From contig JAILEJ010000512.1 in the NCBI GenBank assembly GCA_024688095.1, forward strand, positions 1 to 13,813: a stretch of 13,813 bases of DNA. The letters are read 5' to 3'. Positions 1 to 7,002 of the stretch are shown here, in pieces. Position numbers and translations under genes: made by a program. The stretch is from Butyrivibrio sp. (GTDB lineage Bacteria > Bacillota > Clostridia > Lachnospirales > Lachnospiraceae). How positions within the stretch are numbered: the stretch's first letter is position 1; every line of letters starts with the position of its first letter. The notes below the pieces were generated by a model. It was not told the origin of the DNA, searched no databases, and worked only from the letters and a program-made list of their open reading frames with translations.

Positions 1-66
1 CTTGGGGATCTTATAAATACAATCGATAATGAGATATGGAATAAAAAGGCAGATTTATTTAATTGA
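1..66 (+). CDS. C-terminal tail of a possible protein cut by the left window edge
   Basis: Frame 1 is open from the first base to a TGA at 64-66 and gives 21 residues beginning LGDLINTID and ending KKADLFN. The composition is protein-like (mixed polar and hydrophobic, one Trp). An open stretch of 21 codons arises by chance about a third of the time, so this is only a suggestion. If real, it is the end of a + strand gene converging on the minus-strand membrane protein gene at 122-787. No family can be assigned and no + strand terminator is visible after the stop. Confidence 0.33.
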   Translation, partial: LGDLINTIDNEIWNKKADLFN

Positions 67-89
67 TACCATCATTATGGATTGCAGGT

Positions 90-108
90 AAAAAAACTTC
101 TGCCGAAG
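90..108 (-). terminator. weak candidate terminator after the TVP38/DedA-like gene
   Basis: On the minus strand, just after the stop at 122-124, a short CTTC/GAAG stem with a GGCA loop (97-108) runs directly into seven T residues (90-96 read on the minus strand). The stem is only 4 Watson-Crick pairs, perhaps extended by G-T pairs. Position and T-tract fit an intrinsic terminator, but stability is poor. Confidence 0.3.
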
Positions 109-121
109 CCGGTGGTGAGGT

Positions 122-787
122 TCATCTGTTTGCCGTAATATGCTTTTTGACATAGACTGCAGCCACAACATAAACAAGGGCTGCAAAAATTCCACCAATT
201 ATTAGGATAGCATACTGATTGCTCATTATCTTCTCACCACCGTAAGTATATAGTATTATACTTGGGAATCGTGCAATAAAAGTGATTATAAACCATTCAG
301 CCAGATTTTCACCAGAATAATAACCAAGCCATGCATAGGTATCCTTTGGAAGTGGCAGGAACATAAATATTATATGAATTAATTTGGGATTTCCTTTTTG
401 AATTATACTTTCAACATATTCAAGCTTATCTTCCGGGAAGAGATAAGTCAGAAAATTCCTTCCGTACTTTCGGCCTATGATGAAAGCTATACAGTTACCT
501 ATTGTGGCAAAAAAGTCACAAATAATTGCTCCCTTTAAACCTCCCACAAGATATCCTGCAGCCAGATAAAAAGGCAGACCTGGTATGCAGTTAGAGGCAG
601 TCTGAATAATTACAAAAATTCCAAATACTAAATAGCCCAGAATGCCTTTCTCTTCAATGTATTTCTGTAAAGCGTCAGGATCTCCAACAAATGATATCAG
701 CGGTCTTCCGATAAAAAAATACACTAAAAGAAAAAATATTATCATAAAAAATAAGACTAGACTGGTACGTAAAAAACTTTTTTTCAT
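122..787 (-). CDS. TVP38/TMEM64 (DedA/VTT-domain) family membrane protein
   Basis: This 221-residue integral membrane protein belongs to the VTT (SNARE-associated/DedA-like) superfamily. A membrane segment spans residues 8-26. The VTT core covers about 45-185. It contains IPGLPFYLAAGYLVGG at 68-83, then a GNCIAFIIGRKYGR-type segment at 97-110 with the usual GR..GR end, and FLPLPKDTYAWLGYYSG near 143-159, the family's second re-entrant motif. A last membrane helix lies at about 193-213. Known relatives act in membrane homeostasis, with lipid scramblase or flippase activity shown for some; the substrate here cannot be told. Start: ATG at 787 is preceded by AGAAGG (796-801) with 8-nt spacing. 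It is transcribed alone, divergently from the operon starting at 1078. A GC-rich palindrome (814-841) lies just upstream in its leader. No convincing promoter was found for it in the spacer. Confidence 0.87.
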   Translation of the reverse strand: MKKSFLRTSLVLFFMIIFFLLVYFFIGRPLISFVGDPDALQKYIEEKGILGYLVFGIFVIIQTASNCIPGLPFYLAAGYLVGGLKGAIICDFFATIGNCIAFIIGRKYGRNFLTYLFPEDKLEYVESIIQKGNPKLIHIIFMFLPLPKDTYAWLGYYSGENLAEWFIITFIARFPSIILYTYGGEKIMSNQYAILIIGGIFAALVYVVAAVYVKKHITANR

Positions 788-813
788 AAATATTACCTTC
801 TATTGGCCATGAA

Positions 814-841
814 CCTCCCCAACCGACTTTGTCGGAGGGGG
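814..841. repeat. GC-rich palindrome (REP-like or leader hairpin) in the divergent spacer
   Basis: The core is CCGAC-TTT-GTCGG (823-835), a perfect 5-bp stem with a 3-nt loop. It is flanked by CCCC (817-820) and GGGG (837-840), which lengthen the stem across a small internal bulge. It stands out in very AT-rich surroundings. There is no T-run on either side, so it is not a standard terminator. On the minus strand it sits about 30 nt upstream of the VTT-protein start codon. It may be a dispersed palindromic repeat or a leader structure; the window has no second copy. Confidence 0.55.
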
Positions 842-876
842 ATTGCCTACAATCTATAATACTTAATTATTGAATA

Positions 877-898
877 GATATTTGGAATGTTAAATATC
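877..898. promoter_or_regulatory. candidate operator: GATATTT/AAATATC inverted repeat
   Basis: GATATTT (877-883) and AAATATC (892-898) are perfect inverted 7-mers separated by 8 bases, in the spacer between divergent genes. The size and spacing would fit a dimeric repressor site. AT-rich DNA yields such repeats by chance, and no regulator gene is adjacent, so this is tentative. The rest of the 290-base spacer (788-1077) holds the palindrome at 814-841, the promoter at 1031-1039 and no other recognisable feature. Confidence 0.22.
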
Positions 899-1030
899 GA
901 ATATACATTTATTGTAACACATAAAATCATAGATTAATGCTTTTCATCTGAAAATCAATGATCGTATCAGACCACGCCCATGTAAGGCAAGAAGTTATAA
1001 AACATGAAATTTCTATATCGTGCGGAAGTT

Positions 1031-1055
1031 TGATATAATGTAAATATAACTTACA
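1031..1055 (+). promoter_or_regulatory. extended -10 promoter for the 1078-6848 operon, with overlapping inverted repeat
   Basis: TGATATAAT at 1031-1039 is a perfect extended -10 element (TG-N-TATAAT). The -35 region (about 1010-1016) is poor, as is usual for extended -10 promoters. Transcription would start near 1046, giving a leader of about 32 nt. TGTAA (1039-1043) and TTACA (1051-1055) form an inverted repeat with 7-nt spacing across the predicted start site, a possible repressor site. Confidence 0.65.
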
Positions 1056-1077
1056 TAGGAAGAGCTGAAATATATTT

Positions 1078-2181
1078 ATGAAGAAAAAGGTTATTATTGT
1101 TTTTTCTTTATTATTAATAGCGTTATTATTAGTAGTACTGGCTGTGAGAACAGTTAGTACTACTTCTTGTGCTGAAAATGGTGATGGACTTAAGGTTCAT
1201 TTTATAGATGTTGGACAGGGAGATTCAGAGCTTGTAATTTGTGATAATCATGCGATGCTGATTGATGGTGGTAAAGCTGATAAATCGAGCATGATTTATA
1301 CATATCTTAAAGAAAATGAGATTTTTCATCTGGATTATATTGTGGCAACTCATGCACACGAAGATCATGTTGGAGGACTTCCCGCAGCCCTTAATATTGC
1401 TGAAATCGAACATGCACTTGCACCTGTTTCCGAGGCAGATGAGTCGGAAGCTTTTGATGATTATGTAAAATATGTAAATGCGCAGGGAAAACAGATTGAA
1501 ATTCCTTCTGCAGGAGATGAATTTGAACTTGGCAGCGCAACTGTTAAAGTACTTGGACCTATTTATTCATCAGAGAATGTAAATAATACATCAATTGTTT
1601 TGAAGGTAACTTATGGTGATACAGCATTTCTTTTTACGGGGGATGCTGAATATGATGAAGAACAGGATATGCTTGTCTCCGGAAGAGACCTTGAAAGTAC
1701 TGTTCTAAAGGTTGGGCATCATGGAAGCGACACGTCAACCTGCGCAGCATTTCTAAATGAAGTAAATCCTGAATATGCTGTGATAAGTGTTGGTGAAGGC
1801 AATGAATATGGCCATCCGACGCAAGGTACACTGGATATTTTAAAATCTCATAATATAAAAACTTTCAGAACCGACTTACAAGGGACTATAATAGCTATAA
1901 GTGATGGAAAAAATATTTCTTTTTCGGTAGAGGAAAATCCTGATATCGACACGTGGTCATATCCCGGAACTGTTTATAATGAGAATGAAACAGTTATAAC
2001 AAGAGGTATGCCATCAGAAGAATATGATTATGTAGGTAACAAAAACAGTTATGTGTATCATCTTCCAGGCTGTGACAGCGTAAAGGAAATGAGTGAAAAA
2101 AATAAATATTATTTTTCCGGAAGCAGGCAGGAAATCGAAGCTGAAGGATACAGACCATGTAAGAATTGTATTGGTGAATAA
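1078..2181 (+). CDS. secreted ComEC/Rec2-like metallo-beta-lactamase-fold hydrolase with C-terminal Ada-like zinc-binding module
   Basis: This 367-residue protein has an N-terminal signal or anchor helix (residues 4-23) with no proper lipobox at Cys31. The metallo-beta-lactamase domain (about 38-285) shows the ComEC-like signatures HFIDVGQGDS (41-50), the metal-binding THAHEDH (91-97), GDAE (188-191), HHGSDTS (214-220) and the late histidine in GHPT (246-249). The last 50 residues hold VYHLPGC (326-332) and GYRPCKNC (357-364). This is the H/C...CxxC pattern of the small Ada-type zinc-binding module often found at the end of secreted Firmicute nucleases and hydrolases. Family knowledge links the catalytic domain to the DNA-uptake protein ComEC; the role here, possibly extracellular nucleic acid or phosphodiester cleavage, is inference. 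It is outside the membrane or anchored to it. A possible SD, GGAAGAG (1058-1064), lies 13 nt before the ATG. It is the first gene of a five-gene operon. Confidence 0.88.
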   Translation: MKKKVIIVFSLLLIALLLVVLAVRTVSTTSCAENGDGLKVHFIDVGQGDSELVICDNHAMLIDGGKADKSSMIYTYLKENEIFHLDYIVATHAHEDHVGGLPAALNIAEIEHALAPVSEADESEAFDDYVKYVNAQGKQIEIPSAGDEFELGSATVKVLGPIYSSENVNNTSIVLKVTYGDTAFLFTGDAEYDEEQDMLVSGRDLESTVLKVGHHGSDTSTCAAFLNEVNPEYAVISVGEGNEYGHPTQGTLDILKSHNIKTFRTDLQGTIIAISDGKNISFSVEENPDIDTWSYPGTVYNENETVITRGMPSEEYDYVGNKNSYVYHLPGCDSVKEMSEKNKYYFSGSRQEIEAEGYRPCKNCIGE

Positions 2182-2200
2182 TTTTTGTAAATGAGGTAGA

Positions 2201-2228
2201 CCGGGATAAAACCCGGGAGGAGGGAGAG
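2201..2228 (+). promoter_or_regulatory. small hairpin abutting a very strong Shine-Dalgarno
   Basis: CCGGG (2201-2205) pairs with CCCGG (2212-2216) around a 6-nt ATAAAA loop. The 3' arm runs straight into an uninterrupted purine Shine-Dalgarno tract (GGGAGGAGGGAGAG, 2215-2228) just before the ATG at 2233. With 5 GC pairs the hairpin could form next to, or partly over, the ribosome binding site of the transporter gene and may tune its translation or mark an mRNA processing point. Confidence 0.4.
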
Positions 2229-2232
2229 TTAA

Positions 2233-3399
2233 ATGAATAATCTTGAGGAACGAATTGTAGAAGCACAGCCACAATCTGCAATAGACAGCATACAAAAACG
2301 AAACAGGATTATTGTAAAGACAAGTATTTACGGAATAATAGCAAATGTACTGCTGGCACTTATGAAAGCCATTATTGGTATAACCAGTAATTCGATTGCG
2401 ATTTTGCTTGATGCTGTTAACAATATTACAGATGCAGGATCTTCTATTGTAACCATAGTTGGTACAAGGCTTGCAGCCAAAAAGCCGGATAAAAAACATC
2501 CCTGGGGACATGGAAGAATTGAATATCTAAGTGCAATGATTCTTGGAGCACTTGTAATTTCAGCCGGTGCATCTTCTCTTATAGAAGCCATCCATAAGAT
2601 AATAACTCCAGACACTCCAAGTTATACATCAACTTCTCTTATAATCGTTGGCGTCTGCGTACTTGTAAAAATTGTTCTTGGAAGATACACCATATCAATT
2701 GGTGAGAAAGTAAACGCTGAAACGCTTGTTAATTCAGGAAAAGATGCATCTATGGATGCAGTAATATCTTCAACAACACTTATTGCAGCGCTCATATTTA
2801 TTTTCACAGGCGTCTCCCTTGAAGCATGGCTTGGATGTCTTATCTCTGTCATGATAGTAAAGGCCGGTGTAGACATGCTTCTTGGTACAATATCAGAGCT
2901 TCTTGGCCAGAGGGCAAATTCTGATGTTGCCAGGGAGGTAAAAAAGACTGTTGAATCATTTCCTCAGGTACACGGCGTATATGATATGGTTTTTCATGAC
3001 TATGGCCCAAACCGTGTGAATGGTTCGCTTCACATTGAAGTCGATGATACAATGATGGCGCCTGAAATCAGTGATCTTATCCGAAGAATTACCCTCAAGG
3101 TTTATAGTGTTAATCAGGTGGCACTTACAGCAATTGGAATCTATTCTATGAATACCCAGGATGATCTTGCAATAGAGATCAGAGATGAAATAAACAAAAT
3201 TGCCATGTCTCATGAGCATGTGCTTCAGGTTCATGGCTTTTATATAAAACCAAATTCTGTACAGTTTGATGTCATCATCGATTTTGATGCAAAGGACAGA
3301 GCAGAGGTATTACAGGCGGTAGTTAAAGAGGTAAAGCAGAAACTTCCGGGATATTATATTCAGGCATTTCTGGATGCAGATTATTCTTTTACTGAGTAA
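2233..3399 (+). CDS. cation diffusion facilitator (CDF) metal exporter with two C-terminal dimer domains
   Basis: This is a 388-residue inner-membrane metal ion/proton antiporter. The six-helix transporter domain covers about residues 28-220, including the family mark HPWGHGRIEY (89-98) between helices 2 and 3. By eye the metal site in helix 2 is D60 and N64 (LLDAVNNITDA), and in helix 5 N167 and D171 (LVNSGKDASMD). This differs from the DxxxD and HxxxD of zinc exporters and is closer to manganese- or iron-type CDFs. The cytoplasmic tail carries two ferredoxin-like ZT-dimer domains, one from about 232 to 300 (with VHGVYDM near 245) and a second from about 310 to 385 (with VHGFYIK). CDF proteins usually have one, so it exceeds the usual length of about 300. 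The hydrolase stop lies 51 bases upstream; the GH31 gene follows after 20 bases. Confidence 0.92.
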   Translation: MNNLEERIVEAQPQSAIDSIQKRNRIIVKTSIYGIIANVLLALMKAIIGITSNSIAILLDAVNNITDAGSSIVTIVGTRLAAKKPDKKHPWGHGRIEYLSAMILGALVISAGASSLIEAIHKIITPDTPSYTSTSLIIVGVCVLVKIVLGRYTISIGEKVNAETLVNSGKDASMDAVISSTTLIAALIFIFTGVSLEAWLGCLISVMIVKAGVDMLLGTISELLGQRANSDVAREVKKTVESFPQVHGVYDMVFHDYGPNRVNGSLHIEVDDTMMAPEISDLIRRITLKVYSVNQVALTAIGIYSMNTQDDLAIEIRDEINKIAMSHEHVLQVHGFYIKPNSVQFDVIIDFDAKDRAEVLQAVVKEVKQKLPGYYIQAFLDADYSFTE

Positions 3400-3419
3400 G
3401 ATTTGAAGGGAAAAAATAT

Positions 3420-5672
3420 ATGAAGTTAGGAGCTCTGAAAAATTTTAAAGAATGCAAAGATAAGCTTGAGCTGATATATGAAAATGGAAAAGCAAATATT
3501 TATTTTGTAAGTGATGAGATAGTAAGATTTGAAATTCCATGCATGACAGATGATTATGTGTCAGTTGCAGTTGAAGGCAATAAAAAAATTCCATGTGAAT
3601 ACAAAACTGAAAAGATATCAGATGGAGTAAATATTTCGGGGACAAAAACTGACATTAGTGTCAGAGATGATTTTGCTGTTGAAATCAGGGATAAATCAGG
3701 CAAAGTAATCATGAAAGATTACAGCAAAGGCAGAATAATTCCACAGACAATCAGCGAAAAATCTGTTAAGCTTCTCGAGGCAGAAGGACATAGTGCATCA
3801 TCATATCTTCATTCTGATTACAAAGTTCAGGATTTAAAATGTATAGATAAGGACGATCTTTTTTACGGACTTGGAGATAAGACCGGATATCTTAACAAAA
3901 GAGAATACTATTTTGAAAACTGGAATTCAGACATTCCACTTGCTCATACGGAAGCAGTACCTGCTCTTTATAAGTCAATTCCATTTTTTATCTGTAAAAA
4001 GAAGGATAGTGTATATGGACTTTTCTATGATAATACCTATCATGGATACTTTGATTTTGGTAAAGAGAATAGCAGCTACTTTGTCTATGGAGCAGATGAT
4101 GGCAATCTGAATTATTATTTTATTTATGGAGAAAAGATTACTGATATTATAGAAAAATACACCTATCTTACAGGGCGAACTCCTATGCCACAATTGTGGA
4201 CACTTGGATATCATCAGTGCAGATGGGGATATGAATCAGCAAACGACATTCGTGAAGTAGCTCATGGAATGAGAGAAAACAGAATCCCATGTGAGTCAGT
4301 TCAGTATGATATTGATTATATGGACAATTTTAAAGTCTTTACGTGGGACGAGGAATTTTATGAGAAAAAAGGTAAGCTCATGGAAGAACTCTCACATGAT
4401 GGATTTAAGCCTGTAGTAATAATTGACCCTGGAACCAAAAAGGAAGAGGGTTATTTTATGTATGACCAGGGCATTAAAAATGACTATTTTGCAAAAAGTC
4501 CCGATGGCTCAGTTTATGTTAATAAGGTATGGCCAGGCGATGCAACCTTCCCTGATTTTGGAAGAAAAGAGGTAAGAGACTGGTGGGCAGAGAGTCACAA
4601 GAATCTTACTGATATGGGTGTTATGGCAGTATGGAATGACATGAATGAACCAGCAAGCTTTGAAGGACCACTTCCAGATGATGTGGTGTTCCATATAGAA
4701 GAAAGGGAAACAGACCACAGGGAAGTTCATAATGTATATGCCCATTTTATGGACATTGCAACCTTTACAGGAATGAAAAAGCTAACCGGACGAAGACCGC
4801 TTGTAATTACAAGGGCATGTTATGCCGGAACTCAGAAATATGCTGCAGTCTGGACAGGTGATAATCAGAGTCTCTGGTCACATCTTCAGATGCTGATCCC
4901 ACAGCTTTGCAGTCTTGGAATCAGTGGCTATGCTCTTGCAGGAACTGATATAGGCGGGTTTGGAGCAAATTCCAATTCAGAGCTTATGTGCAGATGGATT
5001 GAAGCAGCTGTATTTTCACCGTTTTTCAGAAATCATTCCGCAAAGGGCAGCAGGGCTCAGGAGCCATGGAAGTTTAATGATGAGACTACAGATATTTACA
5101 GAAAATATGTTGAGCTTCGTTATAAATTCCTTCCATATATTTATGACCTCTTTTACCAGTGCCAGAAAACCGGTCTTCCGATTATGAGACCGCTTGTGCT
5201 TCATTATGAAGATGACGAAAATACATTCAATCTTAATGATGAATTCCTTGTTGGTGAAAATCTTCTTGTATCACCTGTTGTGATGCAGGGAGCTACCAGG
5301 AAAATGGTATATCTGCCAGAGGGAACCTGGTATGATTACTGGACAGGCGAAAAGCATGAAGGTAAGTGCTATATTATTAAGAATGCACCTCTTGGAGTGT
5401 GCCCTATGTATATTAAAGCGGGCAGCATAATTCCAACCTATGAAAGCGTGCAGTATGTTGGCGAAAAGCCTTATGACAAACTGATACTTCTTACAACTCC
5501 AGGCGCTGCAGAGTATGTTCACTACCAGGATAACGGCGTAGATTATAAATATGAGGATGGTGAGTATAACCTTTATAAATTCAGTAAAGGTAGTGACGAA
5601 AAGCTTTCTACCGAGATGATTCATGAGGGTTATAAGAAATACAAAGAGGTTGTGATAGAGAATGATGTATAG
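3420..5672 (+). CDS. GH31 alpha-glucosidase, cytoplasmic
   Basis: This 750-residue glycoside hydrolase family 31 enzyme is a retaining exo-alpha-glycosidase, most likely an alpha-glucosidase. The order is an N-terminal beta-sandwich (about 1-245), the (beta/alpha)8 catalytic barrel (about 250-590) opening with MPQLWTLGYHQCRWGY (256-271), and C-terminal beta domains (about 590-745). The catalytic nucleophile is D407 in VWNDMNEPASF (404-414), the GH31 signature. The acid/base is D481 in VWTGDNQS (477-484). Other conserved blocks are DIDYMD (297-302), TDIGGF (509-514), the active-site FFRNHS (535-540), and RYKFLPYIY. No signal peptide is present, so it acts on imported oligosaccharides such as maltose or isomaltose derivatives. 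GAAGGG (3405-3410) lies 9 nt before the ATG. The thioesterase gene overlaps its end by 11 bases, which suggests coupled translation. The exact linkage specificity cannot be read from the sequence. Confidence 0.95.
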   Translation: MKLGALKNFKECKDKLELIYENGKANIYFVSDEIVRFEIPCMTDDYVSVAVEGNKKIPCEYKTEKISDGVNISGTKTDISVRDDFAVEIRDKSGKVIMKDYSKGRIIPQTISEKSVKLLEAEGHSASSYLHSDYKVQDLKCIDKDDLFYGLGDKTGYLNKREYYFENWNSDIPLAHTEAVPALYKSIPFFICKKKDSVYGLFYDNTYHGYFDFGKENSSYFVYGADDGNLNYYFIYGEKITDIIEKYTYLTGRTPMPQLWTLGYHQCRWGYESANDIREVAHGMRENRIPCESVQYDIDYMDNFKVFTWDEEFYEKKGKLMEELSHDGFKPVVIIDPGTKKEEGYFMYDQGIKNDYFAKSPDGSVYVNKVWPGDATFPDFGRKEVRDWWAESHKNLTDMGVMAVWNDMNEPASFEGPLPDDVVFHIEERETDHREVHNVYAHFMDIATFTGMKKLTGRRPLVITRACYAGTQKYAAVWTGDNQSLWSHLQMLIPQLCSLGISGYALAGTDIGGFGANSNSELMCRWIEAAVFSPFFRNHSAKGSRAQEPWKFNDETTDIYRKYVELRYKFLPYIYDLFYQCQKTGLPIMRPLVLHYEDDENTFNLNDEFLVGENLLVSPVVMQGATRKMVYLPEGTWYDYWTGEKHEGKCYIIKNAPLGVCPMYIKAGSIIPTYESVQYVGEKPYDKLILLTTPGAAEYVHYQDNGVDYKYEDGEYNLYKFSKGSDEKLSTEMIHEGYKKYKEVVIENDV

Positions 5673-6069
5673 ACATAAGGTACAGTATTATGAAACAGAT
5701 AAAATGGGTATTACACACCATTCCAATTATATAAGATGGATGGAGGAAGCAAGAATTGCTTTTCTGGCTGAAAAAGGCTGGAGTTATGCAAGGCTTGAAG
5801 ACGAAGGAATTATTTCTCCAGTTGTATCTGTGGATGCTCATTATAAGAAGACTACAACATTTAATGATGATGTTGCTATTGATGTTTGTGTAATTGATTT
5901 TACCGGAGTTAAGCTAAAGCTTGGTTATAAGATGTATCTGGAAGATAAGCTGGTTTTTGAGGGCGAGTCAATGCACTGCTTTTTAAACAAAGAAGGCAGA
6001 CCTATAAGACTTAAGTCTGAATATCCAGAGTTTTATGAAATGCTGGATTTAGAAAAAGAAAATAAATAA
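5662..6069 (+). CDS. acyl-CoA thioesterase, 4HBT (YbgC/FcbC-like) hot-dog family
   Basis: This 135-residue single hot-dog domain enzyme would hydrolyse an acyl-CoA (or acyl-ACP) thioester in the cytoplasm. The N-terminal signature is YYETDKMGITHHSNYIRWME (residues 9-28). It contains the conserved catalytic Asp13 and the HHxNY active-site loop of YbgC/FcbC-type thioesterases. The domain continues through FEGESMHCFLNKEGRP (about 100-115), the usual closing strands. Length matches the family. Two adjacent ATGs (5662 and 5665) are possible starts. An AGAGG (5645-5649) inside the GH31 gene serves either, so expression is likely coupled to GH31. The acyl substrate is unknown, and no lipid or aromatic degradation gene sits nearby. 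It is separated from the next gene by about 20 bases. Confidence 0.92.
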   Translation: MMYRHKVQYYETDKMGITHHSNYIRWMEEARIAFLAEKGWSYARLEDEGIISPVVSVDAHYKKTTTFNDDVAIDVCVIDFTGVKLKLGYKMYLEDKLVFEGESMHCFLNKEGRPIRLKSEYPEFYEMLDLEKENK

Positions 6070-6089
6070 AAAACATGAGGGGGAAAATT

Positions 6090-6848
6090 ATGTTTTATTT
6101 TTTGGTTGCGCCAGTTCTGACCTATAACTGGATTTTGATTGCATCAGCAGTGATTCCTGCAATATTTCTGATGGTGAAGGTGTATAAATCTGACCGATTG
6201 GAAAAGGAGTCGGGAGGAATGCTGATAAATATGGTTGTTGGAGGAATTCTTTCAACGCTTCTTGCGATGCTGCTGGAATACATAGGTGAGCCGATCCTTG
6301 GATTATTTCTTGAAGAGACAGATGCTCTCTACAACGTACTTTTGTATTTTGTAGTAGTTGGGCTTGTTGAAGAGTCATCAAAATATTTCTTTTTGAAGAG
6401 ACGTTCCTGGAATTCACCGGAGTTTAATTGCCAATATGACGGCGTTGTATATGCTGTATTTACTTCCCTTGGATTTGCATTATGGGAAAATATCAGCTAT
6501 GTAATGCACTATGGATTTTCTGTTGCGCTTGTAAGAGCAGTAACAGCTATTCCAGGCCATGCAGCATTTGGTGTATTTATGGGAGCGTTTTATGGAGTTG
6601 CCAGAGGTTATGCATATCTTGGAGAAGAGAATAAATCCAAAACCTATAGAAAGCTTGCAGTTATAGTGCCTACTCTTATACATGGTGCTTATGATTACAT
6701 AGCATCAACAGATTCAGATAATGCAACGCTTGTATTTATTGCATTTATAGTAGTTTTGTTTATAGTTGCTCTAAGGCTGATAAATAAGCTATCCAAAAAC
6801 GACAGATATTTTGCAGCCGGCAGAAGATTTAATGCTATAAGGCGATGA
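6090..6848 (+). CDS. PrsW-like intramembrane metalloprotease
   Basis: This protein has 252 residues from the chosen ATG. An earlier in-frame ATG at 6075 is rejected because the strong GAGGGGG (6077-6083) overlaps it and sits 6 nt before 6090. Several membrane helices are evident (about 5-30, 45-65, 80-100, 118-140, 150-175, 190-205, 212-232). The PrsW family motifs are all present: EESSK (94-98), the WEN in FALWENISY (129-137), H157 in PGHAAFG, and HGAYD (198-202). They supply the predicted zinc ligands and catalytic glutamates. In Bacillus subtilis PrsW makes the first cut in the anti-sigma factor RsiW, and the wider family belongs to the CPBP/Abi-like glutamic proteases. No sigma or anti-sigma gene is nearby, so the substrate is unknown. 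It is the last gene of the operon, followed by a terminator at 6919-6960. Confidence 0.88.
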   Translation: MFYFLVAPVLTYNWILIASAVIPAIFLMVKVYKSDRLEKESGGMLINMVVGGILSTLLAMLLEYIGEPILGLFLEETDALYNVLLYFVVVGLVEESSKYFFLKRRSWNSPEFNCQYDGVVYAVFTSLGFALWENISYVMHYGFSVALVRAVTAIPGHAAFGVFMGAFYGVARGYAYLGEENKSKTYRKLAVIVPTLIHGAYDYIASTDSDNATLVFIAFIVVLFIVALRLINKLSKNDRYFAAGRRFNAIRR

Positions 6849-6918
6849 GATACCAGTTTTAATGAATGTGTTTGATTATAGAATTTTGAAATAATATTTA
6901 TATGAGAATTTATGTGAA

Positions 6919-6960
6919 TCCCTGCTTTTCGTATGAATGGCAGGGACTTTTCATTTATTT
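6919..6960 (+). terminator. intrinsic terminator of the 1078-6848 operon
   Basis: TCCCTGC (6919-6925) pairs perfectly with GCAGGGA (6940-6946). The 14-nt loop contains a further TTC/GAA pairing. It is followed by a T-rich tract (CTTTTCATTTATTTT). It lies about 70 bases after the PrsW-like stop and before the next promoter. Confidence 0.75.
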
Positions 6961-6973
6961 TATACTTTTATAA

Positions 6974-7002
6974 TTGAAAAAAACATTTAATCGTCTTATA
7001 AT
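6974..7002 (+). promoter_or_regulatory. sigma-A promoter for the radical SAM gene
   Basis: TTGAAA (6974-6979) and TATAAT (6997-7002) are separated by exactly 17 bases, a near-consensus housekeeping promoter. The predicted start site is near 7009, leaving a leader of about 113 nt before the ATG at 7122. The leader includes a strong GGGAGG (7039-7044) and GGAG (7047-7050) before a two-codon ORF, ATG-TTA-TAA (7058-7066), whose role is unknown. Confidence 0.8.

Noticed and set aside
2014..2511. Long minus-strand open frame opposite the hydrolase and transporter genes
   Set aside because: It is antisense to two well-supported genes, has no ribosome site or family resemblance, and its composition (rich in Cys, Tyr, Asn) is that of a shadow frame.
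6075..6089. Upstream ATG as start of the PrsW-like gene
   Set aside because: The only good Shine-Dalgarno (GAGGGGG, 6077-6083) overlaps this ATG and is correctly spaced for the ATG at 6090.
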